In this document: positions 1 through 12,018 of the stretch, piece by piece
Numbering within the stretch: the first letter of the stretch is position 1
How the letters are laid out: every line of letters begins with the position of its first letter
Origin: Cloeon dipterum
Lineage: Eukaryota > Arthropoda > Insecta > Ephemeroptera > Baetidae
NCBI RefSeq assembly: GCF_949628265.1
Contig: NC_088788.1
Coordinates: forward strand, 8,308,001-8,372,000
DNA length: 64,000 nucleotides
Direction: 5' to 3'
Translations under genes and position numbers: made by a program
The notes under the pieces: model-generated
What the model saw: the letters and a program-made list of their open reading frames with translations, nothing else
Databases searched by the model: none
Told to the model about the DNA's origin: nothing

Positions 1-1197
1 GTAGTCAATTTGTATTGGCTTTGTAGTTTTTTTTTTTGAAATTCGTAAATGATGCAGCTGGTTTAAATAGATACAATCCATTTTTATCTGACAGCTTTTT
101 GTATATTGAAAATGAAACGACAGCAATTTTTTATATTTGATGAATTTGCCAACTTTTTGCATTAAACGGCATCAATTAAAACGATTAAATGCGAAATAAT
201 TAAATAAGGACACCTAGTATCAAATTGTAAACTATCCATCGATACTCTTAAAAATATCTAGACTTTGGCCATATTGTTCTCAAGGCCAACTTTTATTCTT
301 ATTCCTTTTTCTTAAATTGACCGAAAATGCGCAGTTTGCAGGCTTAAAATCAGTCTTTTTCAGTTGGCAATTCACACTATGCTTCTCGGAAAAACCACAA
401 TCATCTCAAGAAGCATAAAAAATCATTTTTCTGACCAAATTTTAAAATTTAAGGAATGATTTATTGCTTTCTGAGCAACGCAGTTTCAATCCTTTTTGAG
501 AACATTAAATTGTTTAAATTTGCCCCTTTTATTCGTGAAAGTGAAATTTCAATCCAAAAACGTTTTGAAACACACAAAAAAAATTGTTTTAAAAAACTTT
601 AAGTAGAGTTATACAAGCCAACAATTTAAAAATATTTTGCATGGTTGGCTTAGGCAAAAGGTAAAATTTTGTTTGTGGAATTTAGCAACAGTTTATCACT
701 CAATGTGCAAAAATGAAATCATCACCAAGTAACAGTTTCATTTCAGAATTTGCTGAATATTTCGCAAAATTTAACAGCTTATCACTTGGTTTTGATTCCC
801 CTCATCACGATCTATGCATCGCTTTGCAAATTATGAGGAAAACGTTCCTTCTGGTGAATTAAATCGTGAATTTCTATTGGGAAACAATGCTCGGTGCTTG
901 ATTTGAATTCAAAAAACTTATTTGGAGTCGATTTTTTCAGAAAGCAAATCTTAGCTCCTTTCCAATTTTCCAGAAGTATTTTAAGTAACGTTAAAAATAA
1001 TTTTACTTCAATTTTGATTACATTAAAGAATTTAATTTTCAATTGTAAAGATTTACGCAATAATTTGAATATGTAAAATATTCACGAGTTTTAATTATAA
1101 TACTACCTGATTGCCCTCGTCAAAATGATCAAAATCGAATAATTACTAAACAGTTTTTATTTATAATTAGTTTTTCAGCTGCGCGGATCAAATTTCA
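1..1197. other. AT-rich intergenic DNA, no gene seen
   Basis: Low-complexity AT-rich sequence with only short open frames on both strands. Around 785-830 a short stretch (a TTTTGATTCCCCTCATCACGATC-like block) resembles the inner part of the 440 bp MITE family found further right, so an old decayed copy may lie here. Nothing else is supported. Confidence 0.5.
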
Positions 1198-1238
1198 GTG
1201 TCTAATGCGAACGGAAAGGGAAAGACGCTCGTACTTAC

Positions 1239-1640
1239 TTTTCTTGCGTTGCGATCGAGTTCAGGTGCAGCGTCGAGTGTTGAGAAGCGAGTGGCGGGCC
1301 GTCGTCGTCGCTGGCGGCGCCGCCACCGTCAGCCAGCCGGGCGCACGCGTATCTTATCGGCGCCAATCAGCCGAATCCGCGCGCCGCCGACGCATTCGCC
1401 GCCCGCAAGCCACAATTAGGCACGCGGACAATTTTTTTTCTTCCTCTGCAACTCGATCTCTGCTCCTCCTTTTTCTCCTGTTTTCGCTTTCGCGAGGCGA
1501 GATTGCTCTCGTCGGTAAACACACACACACACACAGGGACAGCTTTGTTCCTTTTCTGCCTTTTTTATTTCCCCAAATGGATCAGGATAAAGAAAAACGC
1601 CCTTTCACCCGCCTGCACGGGAAATAAAATCGGCTTTTTA
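1239..1640 (-). other. GC-rich island, possible first exon on the minus strand
   Basis: This block is strikingly GC- and CpG-rich compared with its surroundings. At its left edge the minus strand reads a perfect donor (AAAA|GTAAGT, intron side 1238-1233). That fits an untranslated or short first exon and promoter of a gene running leftwards out of the window. A CA microsatellite sits at about 1518-1536. Open frames in this block are probably a by-product of GC richness, and no protein family is recognisable. Confidence 0.3.
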
Positions 1641-4628
1641 CTGCACCCCTTTCACTCCTTTGTCCTATTTATTTTTTTCGATCTCCGGCGCCTTGATTAA
1701 AACAATGAATCGGTGATTGCCTTCCGGGAACGTATTTTACGAATCAAAAAGCAGCTGTAGTAAAAATATATAAACACAAAAAACCGTTTTCCATAAACTG
1801 AATTAAAAGAATAACGTGAAAAGGCGTAGACAAAATATTTTGTCAGTTTTTGTTTTTCATTTAGGATCAAATTTCAGGATAGAAATGGTTGTTTTACTCT
1901 CAAATATCACAACATGGAAATAACCTATGGATTGTCCGTTTCGACAGCATGCGAGAATTATGGCAAATGAAAGTAAAGAAATTCTTCTAATTAATTCTAT
2001 CAACAATGACATTTTTTACTAAAACCGCAGAGGAGTTCTCTTCTATATCCTTATCTGGACTTTTCTTTTTGTTTTTAAAAGAGGATTGATACAGGGTAAC
2101 AATTATTGTAATCAATTTGATTTGATTCCTACCATTAAAATTTACATTAAAGTTATGAATAAATTATAAAATAAAATTAGCTATTGCATTCAGTTCAATA
2201 TTTCCCAAGAAAATAACATTTTATCTTTGATTGAAAAACAAATTTGACTAAAATGATGTGGTGAAATGTCTAAATCAGCTAAGCAATCGTCTATTTTTCA
2301 CAAAAAATCAGCCCAAAACTCTATCAACCTTTTTTAAAAAACAATCACAGTCTAATTAAAAATCAGGCATAAAAATTTTAATGTTTACTTTTGTGTTTTT
2401 TTTTTATTTAAAAATAACATTCAATTTGTAATAACGCGATGATTAATTTTAATTACAAATAACTTACGTTAACATGTAATAATCCGACACAAGTTGTATA
2501 AATTCTTTTTCACCCCTCCCCAAATAAAACGATCAAAAAATACTTAACATGTTCTAAGTAAAGTGGTAAATTTCTTACACAACCTGCTGTATTTTACTCA
2601 CAGTTTCCCCAATGAAATTCATAAAATTTGCTTATTAGTATATGCTCTTCGAAGTAAATTTTAATTTAAAGAGTGATCTTCTTGTGCTGAATTGACACTT
2701 ATTTTAAAAGTAAAAGTAGAGCCGCAGCTAGAAAATCAGAGCTCTTAAAGCATGAATATATATTTTTTTTTATTTTTACTCACAGTTGCCCCTTTCAATT
2801 ACGTGCCCTTAAAAAATATCCGTTCAAAGTAGATCTTCATGAGCTTAACTGATATAAATTGAGCAATAGAACCACAGCTTGAAAATCAGGGTACTTAAGT
2901 TGGAATGATTTTTTTGTGACAAATATAAATAAATATAAATATATAATAAATTTTACACGTTTTAGACACTCGAAAGAATAGTTGAAACGCCTGAAAATTG
3001 CATTAACTATAATTTCTTTTAATTTAATAGTGATTATTTTTCATTGTTTATGATGTTGTTTCTGCTACTGAATAAGTTAAAATTGTACAACTTCAACTTC
3101 TACCTGTACAAATATAAACAGTCCTTTATTTGAAGAAAAGTCTCATTAACAAACAAGCGAGAAAGAAGAAGAAGAAGGCAAACTGCAGGTTTATTGTGAT
3201 TTGCCGGCATGGCCGTTATTTCTGCAAAAAATTATGATTAAGCACGCCTTGTTTTATGGTTACGTCTGGATTTATTTGCAGAGCGTCATTTTAAAGTGGA
3301 AGAAAGTGCTGTTGAAAGAGTGCAGGCATCTGGGTCAGCAGCATTTCTGCAGATGGAAAATTGTCTTTTTCATAATGCGCGCCACATGAACATTCACATT
3401 TCGCCGAGTTGGCGAGATAATACGGAAAGGCAGCCAGTTTTATCGACAGCTTTTTGCTAATTTTTGCAAAGCTGATTAGCCCGCCGGCCAAGCGAAAGAG
3501 AGGAGGCTTTTAATGCTCCTCTGCTGACATTAAAACTTGCCAGATTGCTTTCAGGAGTGGCACATAAACATGACAACTTGTTCTTGCAAGGGAAAGCACC
3601 CTCTCGGAACCAAATTATTCCGACACTAAAATTGCAACCTTCTTCCCTCCTCGTCCCCCGGGCATTGACGTCATTAATTCTCGCAATTAGTCCCACTCTC
3701 ACACACTTGTTGGCGGCAAACAACCAGGCAAAAAAGGTGAAACACGCTTACTTGATGGTTATGTAGTCTCCATTTAAAAAATTCAGATCAAAGTTATAAC
3801 GTTGTATTGATTAATTGGCATTTGAATAAATCACTCGTCTCTTTGCATAATTAAGTGTTGATTTCGTCAAAGTAAAATAAAAAGAAAAAATAGATTTGCT
3901 CTCCAGTGGTTAGGTTTTACCTATTTTAAAATATTTATACATGCAAACCAACATTTATGGCAAATTGTGAGAGTAAACATCCAATTAAAGCTAAAATTTC
4001 AATTAGTATAAATATTAATATTTTTTAAGTTTTTTGTTGACATTTTCAATTTTTTAGCTGTAAAGAGAAATGATCACAAACAGAGTTTTTGTTAGTCAAT
4101 GAATATCCCATTAGTTTTACTTTCGTTTGTTCCAGCCGAAATATTCGTCTACATATAGGCATCTTGGTTAAGACACATTTTTATCAAAAAATATGCAATC
4201 TTTAAATTCTACTCTAGAGCATTCGTGTGCCTAATTGGTTTCATCGTTCAAATAATTTTAAAGTGAAGCATTTTAGAATAATTTAGCATTAATTAAGAAA
4301 AACTGCTGATTAGGTGCAAAAACATTTAGAGAAATACGAAATAGAAATGTAATCAACAATAAAAATTAAATATTGGGATGAAATTTCGCGCATTCAATTT
4401 ATGTAAGAAATTTGGGCAACACAATTCATAATAACTTTTTTATTCCTATATAATAACAAAAAATATTGTGTAATTTTGGAAAATTAAGAAAAAACCAAAT
4501 CAGATTTTTCTCCAGTACTCTGATCTAGAAAACCTTATCCTAGCAATAAGTGCAAATATTTCCAAATTTAATTATTTCTAAATATATATTTTTTTTAATA
4601 TTGACGGAAAACCTGCTTTTCATGCTTT
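1641..4628. other. Intergenic DNA, no gene seen
   Basis: AT-rich sequence with scattered stop codons on both strands. A less AT-rich piece at about 3150-3740 has short open frames on both strands but no splice-compatible or recognisable protein. I see no RNA gene or element here. Confidence 0.5.
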
Positions 4629-4990
4629 TTAGCTGAAATGTGCACTTATTTTGGTGGTGGATGAGGGGTTGTGAACCCCCTTAACCCTTCAGTGTTTCAG
4701 GTGAGGAGACCATGAGTATAAAGGTGTAAAATTTTTGCAGTTCTGGCTATTAGAACTCGAGCTTTGGCAGTGGCAAAGTAAGCAAAAACCTTAAAAAAAT
4801 ATTCGTATTTCCGAATAAAAAAATTGGTTTTTGCGAATTTTGTGATCGCAAAATCTCGGGTTCTAAGAGCCAGAATTGCAAAAATTCCACACCATTAGAT
4901 TCGTGGTCACCTTTCCTGACAGACTGATGGGTTTAAGGGGTGCCAACCCCCTCTCCCTCCACCAGAAAAAATGCACAATTCAGCTGAAAG
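4629..4990. repeat. Foldback element (long inverted repeat)
   Basis: The left arm starts AGCTGAAATGTGCAC and continues through a GGTGGTGGATGAGGGG block. The right arm, read in reverse complement, starts AGCTGAATTGTGCAT and continues through a matching GGTGGAGGG block. The arms pair for roughly 150 bases, including the pair TTTTTGCAGTTCTGGC and TTTTTGCAATTCTGGC, leaving a short spacer near 4780-4830. This is typical of a non-autonomous foldback transposon. No coding capacity is visible. Confidence 0.7.
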
Positions 4991-5258
4991 ACACTCGAAA
5001 AAGAGTAAACAATATTTTGCGGCTCCTCGTCAGAGTCAGAATTAATGGAGAAATTAAACAGGAAAATCAAAATTTTTCAACTTAACCGTCTGAAAATAAG
5101 AAAATTCAAGTACAAAAATGCAAGGAAATAATGAAACTATTTCTGCCTTGCAAATTATTAATTATGTTCTTTCGAAAGCTTAAAATATTGCTAATTTATT
5201 TTTACAAAAATTCGGCTACAACAATCACAAATATAATATTTTACAAGATCTTCAATAT

Positions 5259-5701
5259 TTAAAGTGGAATGATACTGGGCAACAATTGAAAATTATTTAA
5301 ATTGTTGGATGCCTTAAACAATTGACCGATAAAAAATTTGTTCAACAATTTGCAATAATAAAAAAATGACCTTCCTACAATTAAAATTCAAATTTTGCCA
5401 ATTTTCTCCAAAATGTACAGTGCTTGAACATATTTTCTTGGCATATTCCGATTCCTCTCGTCGAGATCTATCTAACGGTGCATGCCACTTATTGGGAAAA
5501 CTCTTGGTTTTGAAATTAAATCGGATTTCAAGTAAGGAGACAGCCATTACCATTTGAAAAGCACGCTAACTTTCCAGCCAATTTTCTCAAAAAAATACAG
5601 CGCTCCTTAGGTCAATTTAGGCTTTAACTGAATCCTAAGCGATGAGTTTATGCATTGGCAACAAGCATTTTCCAGGCTTTTCCAGTATCATTCCTCTTTA
5701 A
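5259..5701. mobile_element. MITE with TTAA target site, copy 1
   Basis: The element is about 440 bp and is bounded by TTAA on both sides. Terminal inverted repeats are AGTGGAATGATACTGG at the left and CCAGTATCATTCCTCT at the right. Near-identical copies lie at 8663-9104 and 10239-10680. TTAA target duplication is the hallmark of the piggyBac superfamily, so a non-autonomous piggyBac-type MITE is likely. There is no transposase frame inside. Confidence 0.8.
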
Positions 5702-5959
5702 ATATTGTGAATTTATCATACATACAAAAAAGCGGACGAAAACAACGATTTCAACAGATAACTAATTGGATAATATAAAAATAAATCAGCCTTAAAAATC
5801 AACATAAAAACGTCCACAGTTTTTGAAAGACTTTTACAGCCTCTCTCTGTAATGGTTTTCCCGCGGCAATACATATGGAGGGATTTAATACAACATTTTA
5901 CATTAAAACATAGCCAGCATTTCCTCATTAAAAGCGACAGAAGCAAAATTCTATATATT

Positions 5960-6420
5960 ATGAAGCATTATTTATTTTCCCGTTTGAAAAAGCGGTGACC
6001 ACACAGGTGCGGCTGCCGGGCCACATTGCAGCAGCTAGGGCTTTGCGTTCGTGATGATAATAAAAAGGCGCGGAAGTTGTCATGTCTCTTTTGTACCATG
6101 ATGAGCCGGGGTGGAAACGTGGAAAGCGTCCCGTGCCGGTGGAGCGCGCCGCCCGAAACAAAGCTGCCGACATTGTGTGTGTGTGTTGCCGTTCGTTGCC
6201 TCATCTCGTCATTGTTGCTTCATGTTTGGCGACGATGAGATGACTTTGAAGGCGCGCTCGGTGCGCACGGCCAGCGCCGCCGACTCCTGCAACGCCACCA
6301 TCGTCGCGACTTCCGCCGCGAAACGACGACGCACCCGCAGCCGCATTTCGAGCACCCTCCTGCAAAATTTGATTCAATTTTCACCAGTAAATCAATCACT
6401 AAATTAGACGTGAAATAGAT
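5960..6420. other. GC-rich island without a clear gene
   Basis: A GC-rich block in AT-rich surroundings contains a TG microsatellite near 6173-6186. Overlapping frames are open on both strands because of base composition. It may be a promoter or untranslated exon. No splice-anchored protein can be supported. Confidence 0.3.
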
Positions 6421-8662
6421 TTTTGCCGGTGCTGACAGAAAAAAAAACAAGGAAGAAAATCAATAAATTTTATTGGGGAACTCTTTTTAGTCTAAATATT
6501 AATTTATTTCAATTTTAAGCTCTAGAAATTTGTGGACATGATTGCTTTTATACTTTAATTAAAGAAACCATCAATATTGAAAGCTTTTAAGTAAATTTTA
6601 AGAGGGATCGACCTTTTTAGAGAGAAATGCACGTTGTAGGGTTGATCTTTCCGTTTGTTCAGCGAGAAATTACTGTAGCCGGACGTTTTAAACGATCGCT
6701 CGTTCATGATTTTCTGCAGCTAATTGTGTAGAAGAATTTTATTTGCTTTTAACTTGGTATAAACCAATGATCCGACGCCCAAAGGAGCAATAACAGGTGG
6801 CTCTACAATAAGAAGATTAATTTAATTTTTCTCTATAAATTCCATAATAATAACCACCCATCCATAAGTCCATTCCGCGCAAACAAGCGCCATTTCAATG
6901 CTGCTGTAAATAAATATCGCGCAAGGAAACTTTTTCATACGGTTATTTAATGTCTTTGTGAAATATTCTATAGCCTGAAAATATTTTAGGTCGGTATTCC
7001 AAGTGATTTATTTTTCGCTTGCCGAAGTAAGTTTCGTTGCTGTTTTTAGACATATTTTTACATTTTTATTATCACTATTATAATTTTTTCTCGGTAAAAA
7101 TACAGTAAAGAAAAGTTTGCTTCTCTTGAGAACACTTTAAATTACTCACAAAAGAAGAAATAATGCTAAAAAATCTAAATGAAAGTTTAGAAACTGTAGA
7201 GTTTGAAAGAAAAATAAAGTTAGCCAACTCTTCATTTAAAGAAAAAAAAGAAATATTTTAGTTCATGCATAAGGAAATTCAATTTTACGTAAAATTTTTC
7301 GGAAAAGTGCCAATTTTATACAGAATAGCGTAAAGATACAACTTAAAGAACAGTAACATCGGCCAAAAAGTGTCAATTTTGCATATAAAAAACTGCAAAA
7401 AAATTAATTCCTTTGCAATTCTAAAAACCTTTTATTATTTTTAAATTTTTAAAACGCTCAAAATTTTATTTTTTTACTTCCGAATCCGGTTTTGTAATTT
7501 TGAAATGCGTTTTTGTTAACAATAATAAGAACAGCTGAAAAAATACGATTGTTTTGTTCGTTCCACCCAAAAATATCTTCATTTTGCGCCAAACAGAACG
7601 AACAGCATAAAAATCTTCATTAATCCATTATAACTTCGTTAAATCAGTGTGAATCCCGAATTAAAATTTTTAAATCTATAATTTCATTGAGAGCAATATT
7701 AAATTATGAAGTTATGATCTCCAGTAAAAGTTGTTTAAGTAAAATTCACAAAATTGGAATGGATTTTTGTGATCACCGGAGTTATGTTTAACTTCAGCTG
7801 ACTATAGCTTTGAACATTCAATTTGCAAAAAACCCAGAATAAATATTTAGAAATGTCTTTTTAAGGGCACTTATATTTTTCTTTTGATGCAAACTTTGAG
7901 GCTGCGCGTATAATTCAGGCTTGTTGTTTGACATTTGAGTAATGTGGGCAGGCAAAGAGAGTGCGTACGCTTGTAATAAATCTGCAGGTCGGGCAAAACC
8001 GCAGAGAGAGTGAGTGCGTTTCTGCTCCATCGCTTCATCCAGCAGCCGCAGCAGAGAGGCCACACAACCAGCCAGCTATATAATGCACAGAAAATTTGCG
8101 TCGTCTCGTCAAATATGTCACTTTGCGCAACACATTTTGAAATAATAAACCACAAATGACAACAAAGATGGAGGTAAAATACAAATTAATGTGGTTTTGT
8201 GTTAAAAATCCAGCGGTATTCAATTGTTAGGAGAAGAGGAGGGATAATTTGATTACGATGAGCAGACAGTTAATTGAAATAACACACTCAAGCGGATGAC
8301 CCACTCAAACATTTCCAGCTATCCAACTTGACTAAATTTAATTACTCTTTCCATATATGTAATTATAACAACGTCATCTGTTGTTGCTATATTTTAATCT
8401 ACGTTTAATTAAACTTGTTATTAATTAATTAAGTTAAAAAGAAATTCTTAGCTAATAACAATAACGATTATATTATCAAACATTTAATATTCGTCTGCAG
8501 TTAAAAAATACAGTTTTAAATAGTACGGAATCGCTCGAGAGATTAAATTTTTTCAACAGACAAATATATATAGCAGATGTTATGTCGATACAAAATTTCA
8601 ACAATAAGTTTTTAATCTATTTCTCTGCAAATACTGTGCCAAAGACGAAGATTAAGCTCTTT
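6421..8662. other. Intergenic DNA, no gene seen
   Basis: AT-rich DNA with a somewhat richer patch at 7880-8160 whose minus-strand frames are short and unrecognisable. No repeat copies of the families defined in this window were seen. Confidence 0.45.
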
Positions 8663-9104
8663 TTAAAGTGGAATGATACTGGGCAACAATTGAAAATTAT
8701 TTAAATTGTTGGATGCCTTAAACAATTGACCGATAAACAATTTGTTCTACAGTTTGCAATAATAAAAAATGACCTTTCTACAGTAAAAATTCAAATTTTG
8801 CCAATTTTCTCCAAAATGTACAGTGCTCGAACATATTTTCTTGGCATATTTCGATTCCTCTCGTCGATATCTGTCCAACGGTGTATGCCACTTATTTTGG
8901 AAACTCTTGGTTTAGAAATTAAATCGGATTTTAAGTAAGGAGACAGCCATTGCCATTTGAAAAGCACGGTAACTTTCCAGCAAATTTTCTCAAATAAATT
9001 ACAGCGCTCCTTAGGTAAATTTATACTTTAACTGAATCCTAAGGGATGAGTTATGCATTGGCAACAAGCATTTTCCAGGCTTTTCCAGAATCATTCCTCT
9101 TTAA
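8663..9104. mobile_element. MITE with TTAA target site, copy 2
   Basis: Same family as the element at 5259-5701, with TTAA at both borders. The left terminus is AGTGGAATGATACTGG and the right terminus CCAGAATCATTCCTCT, which carries one change in the inverted repeat. The internal sequence matches along its whole length with scattered substitutions and small indels. Confidence 0.8.
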
Positions 9105-9961
9105 AACTAAAAAACCATGCGGAATTAAATTTCATCGTTAAATTTAATCTCGAAAATTATTTAAAAATATCTTTTATGAATCTACAAAATTTCGTATGTA
9201 ATTATCTGTTGTTTCAAGATGCACGTAAATTCTAAATTTAATTAAATATGCATAATTTACTGTGGCTAATTTTAGTGACAAATATCCGATTATTATATTT
9301 GCAAACTGTTTACTCCTTTCATTTTAGAAAAGAATCAAAGTTTAATTCAATGCAATATTTCACGGGGAAAATATTTAAACTGTGCGTGAATAATAAAAAA
9401 AAAAACAAGAGAAATTTCCCTTGTTTAAACGGTTTTAAGAGGATTTGATGCTGCAAAACTCCCGCAGGATCCTTGTTGAAAATTCGTAATCCCTTTATTC
9501 GTTAAAATCCACCAAAAACAATGCAAATTTTACAAAAGTAGCATGTTAAAAGGTTCATAACTGTCTCTATTTGAAAACTTATTTCGTTTCACAACAAAAA
9601 ATTATGCCAAAAAGTGTCATAATTGTAGCACTTCGCAGGACAAATTTAAAACTAGCAATTTGATAAACCTCCTAATGTTCCCGACAAATTCCATTGATTT
9701 TCAAAATATCACTACAAATAAAATTACCCTTCTAGCTCTTGAACAATGGAGGATACATTTCCCTTATATGTATGTAATTTATTAGACAGTTGTCGCGAAC
9801 GAAATTATTGTCAGCTGCGAAAATCGGGTTGTCGGGTGCCAACAATGAGATGCAAATACGGCGACAAACGGTGTTGCTTTGAATGCGATTTGTCTTGTCT
9901 GATGGTCGCGTGCTGCGTGTTGACACTTTTCGCAGCGCAGAATTTAATTTAAACTCGGGAA
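9105..9961. other. Upstream region of the small membrane protein gene
   Basis: Mostly AT-rich. A 68-codon open frame at 9746-9952 begins with ATG and is unusually cysteine-rich (13 Cys, with a short hydrophobic tail). It ends ten bases before the start of the membrane protein gene. It could be a small secreted or membrane peptide, but it has no signal peptide, no recognisable family and no supporting splice sites, so I treat it as 5' flanking sequence. Confidence 0.35.
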
Positions 9962-11051
9962 ATGGGCCGACACCGACAGATCGGCTTGTGTGCGCTGCTG
10001 ATAACCACTATTTGCTGCGGCAGTAGCGTTTCTTCAGGAGACTTGCAGCGCCAGTTTGCCAAACAGCAGCAGCAGAGTGCGGGAACTAACCGCAAAGATG
10101 AAGTTGAAGAGCAGGACGAGTGCTTTATGTGCGGTGGCACCGTTGTCTTTGTTTTGCTTGGACTTTTACTCTTTTTTATCTGCTACTCTGGTAATTAACG
10201 AATTATTTTCAAATCAAAATATTTCTAAATATTAATTTTTAAAGTGGAATGATACTGGGCAACAATTGAAAATTATTTAAATTGTTGGATGCCTTAAACA
10301 ATTGACCGATAAACAATTTGTTCAACAATTTGCAATAATAAAAAAGGACCTTCCTACAATAAAAATTCAAATTTTGCCAATTTTCTCCAAAATTTACAGT
10401 GCTTGAACATATTTTCTTGGCATATTCCGATTCCTCTCGTCGAGATCTGTCCAACGGTGTATGCCACTTATTGGGGAAACTCTTGGTTTTGAAATTAAAT
10501 CAGATTTCAAGTAAGGAGACAGCCATTACCATTTGAAAAGCGCGCTAACTTTCCAGCCAATTTTCTCAAACAATTTCAGCGCTCCTTAGGTCAATTTAGG
10601 TTTTAACTGAATCCTAAAGGACGAGTTTATGCATTGGCAACAAGCATTTTCCAGGCTTTTCCAGTATCATTCCTCTTTAGTAAAAATTAGTATTTAGCAT
10701 GTTTACATTCCTTCGAATTCAGTGTTAACGATTTTATAAAATATTTATTTTAATTTAAATTAAATGAAATTAAAATAAATTTTGATGTGGTCGAATAATT
10801 GTATCACGTCTCTTCCTCAAAGTTGAATATTAAATTTAAATCATAATTTTTGGTCAGGATTGTTGTGCATGTGCGTGCCGTGTGAGTGGGCGAGTCGAAC
10901 GGCGATGCTTCGGCGGATTCGCGACCTGCTCGACCACAATCGACCTGGCGAGTTGAGAGACGAGCACGGGGCCCTGCTGGGCCGATACGAGCCCACGGCC
11001 CACGAAATCGCCGCCTTCAAGCAACTCGAGGAGGACTTCCAAGAGCTCTAA
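9962..11051 (+). CDS. Small single-pass membrane protein, two exons, unknown function
   Basis: I do not recognise the family. The coding exons are 9962-10190 and 10858-11051. The donor TACTCTG|GTAATT and acceptor GGTCAG|GATTG join in the same phase and give 140 residues. Residues 1-25 form a signal-peptide-like segment (MGRHRQIGLCALLITTICC, then small polar residues). A glutamine run and an acidic stretch follow, then a CxxC (ECFMC), a strongly hydrophobic membrane segment at about residues 57-74, a second Cys cluster (CMCVPC) and a charged, helix-like tail ending in EEDFQEL. Codon choice in both exons is GC-richer than the flanks, as expected of real coding DNA. The single intron carries a 440 bp MITE. 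The likely topology is a short lumenal or extracellular part and a cytoplasmic tail. Function cannot be inferred. Confidence 0.6.
10239..10680. mobile_element. MITE with TTAA target site, copy 3, inside an intron
   Basis: Third full-length member of the 440 bp family. The left border is TTAA plus AGTGGAATGATACTGG. The right border is CCAGTATCATTCCTCT followed by TTAG, one base off TTAA. It occupies most of the intron of the small membrane protein gene. Confidence 0.8.
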
Positions 11052-11378
11052 ACGCTCACACGACAACTCCAGATGAATTTAAAATACAATTATCATTGCT
11101 TTTTAAGGAAATTTTATTTTATAAATATTGCTTAGAGCCCGTAATTTTTTTCTCTTTATTTTCCAATCTACTTTCAGTTGTAAATTACCTTTAGATTTTC
11201 TTTCACGTTGATTAGAGAGTATGAATTATATTATTTTTAAATTGAGGAAAATAATTATGCAAAATATAGGACAAAGAAATTAATTTTTCAATTATGTTTT
11301 TAAACCAACTATTCATTTAAAATTCTAGGAAGTAAAAAGATTCAAAATTGAAGCCTTCCAGTTGGAAAACGGACTAAC

Positions 11379-11593
11379 CTGCGGCTTTTTTCGGCTGCTG
11401 CGGTGGCGGCGGCGGTGTCCATGATGTTGATGTCGGTTGCCTGGTTACGGGGTGCGGTGGCTGAATTAAAAACGAACGTGCGTTTGCGGACACGAGGCCG
11501 GCCGAGCCAGGCTATTTTTTTATCAAAGCCTTTTGCTGCCTTTTCGACGCCGAGCGTTCGCAGAATAATGTGCCACCGTCGAAACGTGTTCAT
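11379..11593 (-). CDS. Possible first coding exon of a minus-strand gene leaving the window
   Basis: On the minus strand an open frame from ATG at 11593 runs 71 codons to a good donor (CGCAG|GTTAGT, intron side from 11378). A second in-frame ATG at 11422 would give a start reading MDTAAATAAAEKSR. The block is GC-rich and lies just downstream of the minus-strand desaturase gene, in the same orientation. It could be the first exon of another gene, perhaps a further desaturase, whose other exons lie left of the window. No downstream exon was found inside the window, so this is a weak call. Confidence 0.3.
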
Positions 11594-12018
11594 TATACGC
11601 TCTCGGCTCGTGAAGTCGCGACTCTTTCATGCACTCACGAGAAATGGCAACGTAATAATGCAAGCAATTAAAAATTTTAAAAATTCTTCTATTATTTTTA
11701 TTTTGAAATGGCAGTTTTTTAAAAAAAATATGCTAAACAGATAAATATTTTTTTCATTTATTCAAAAGATGATTTAAATTTTGATTTATAAAGAAGAATT
11801 TTTTTAGATCATTTTTAAATTTTAACCTTTTTGTAATTTTTGGTTTTAACTGTTATTTAGTTTTTTTTTTTTTTTTTAAAAACACACTGAAGGCTTCTTT
11901 ATCAGAGGAAAAAATCTATTTTCCACAGCCAGTTGAAAATTTAAGGGTTTTAAATAAAAATCGATATCAATTTTAAATTTTTTTAGTCCAAAAGTCGTTT
12001 TTTCTACAGAAACAAAAA

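Noticed and set aside
1205-1627. A 140-codon frame rich in Arg and Ser
   Set aside because: Two plus-strand frames are open together and the sequence is CpG-rich; this is better explained as a promoter or first exon than as a protein.
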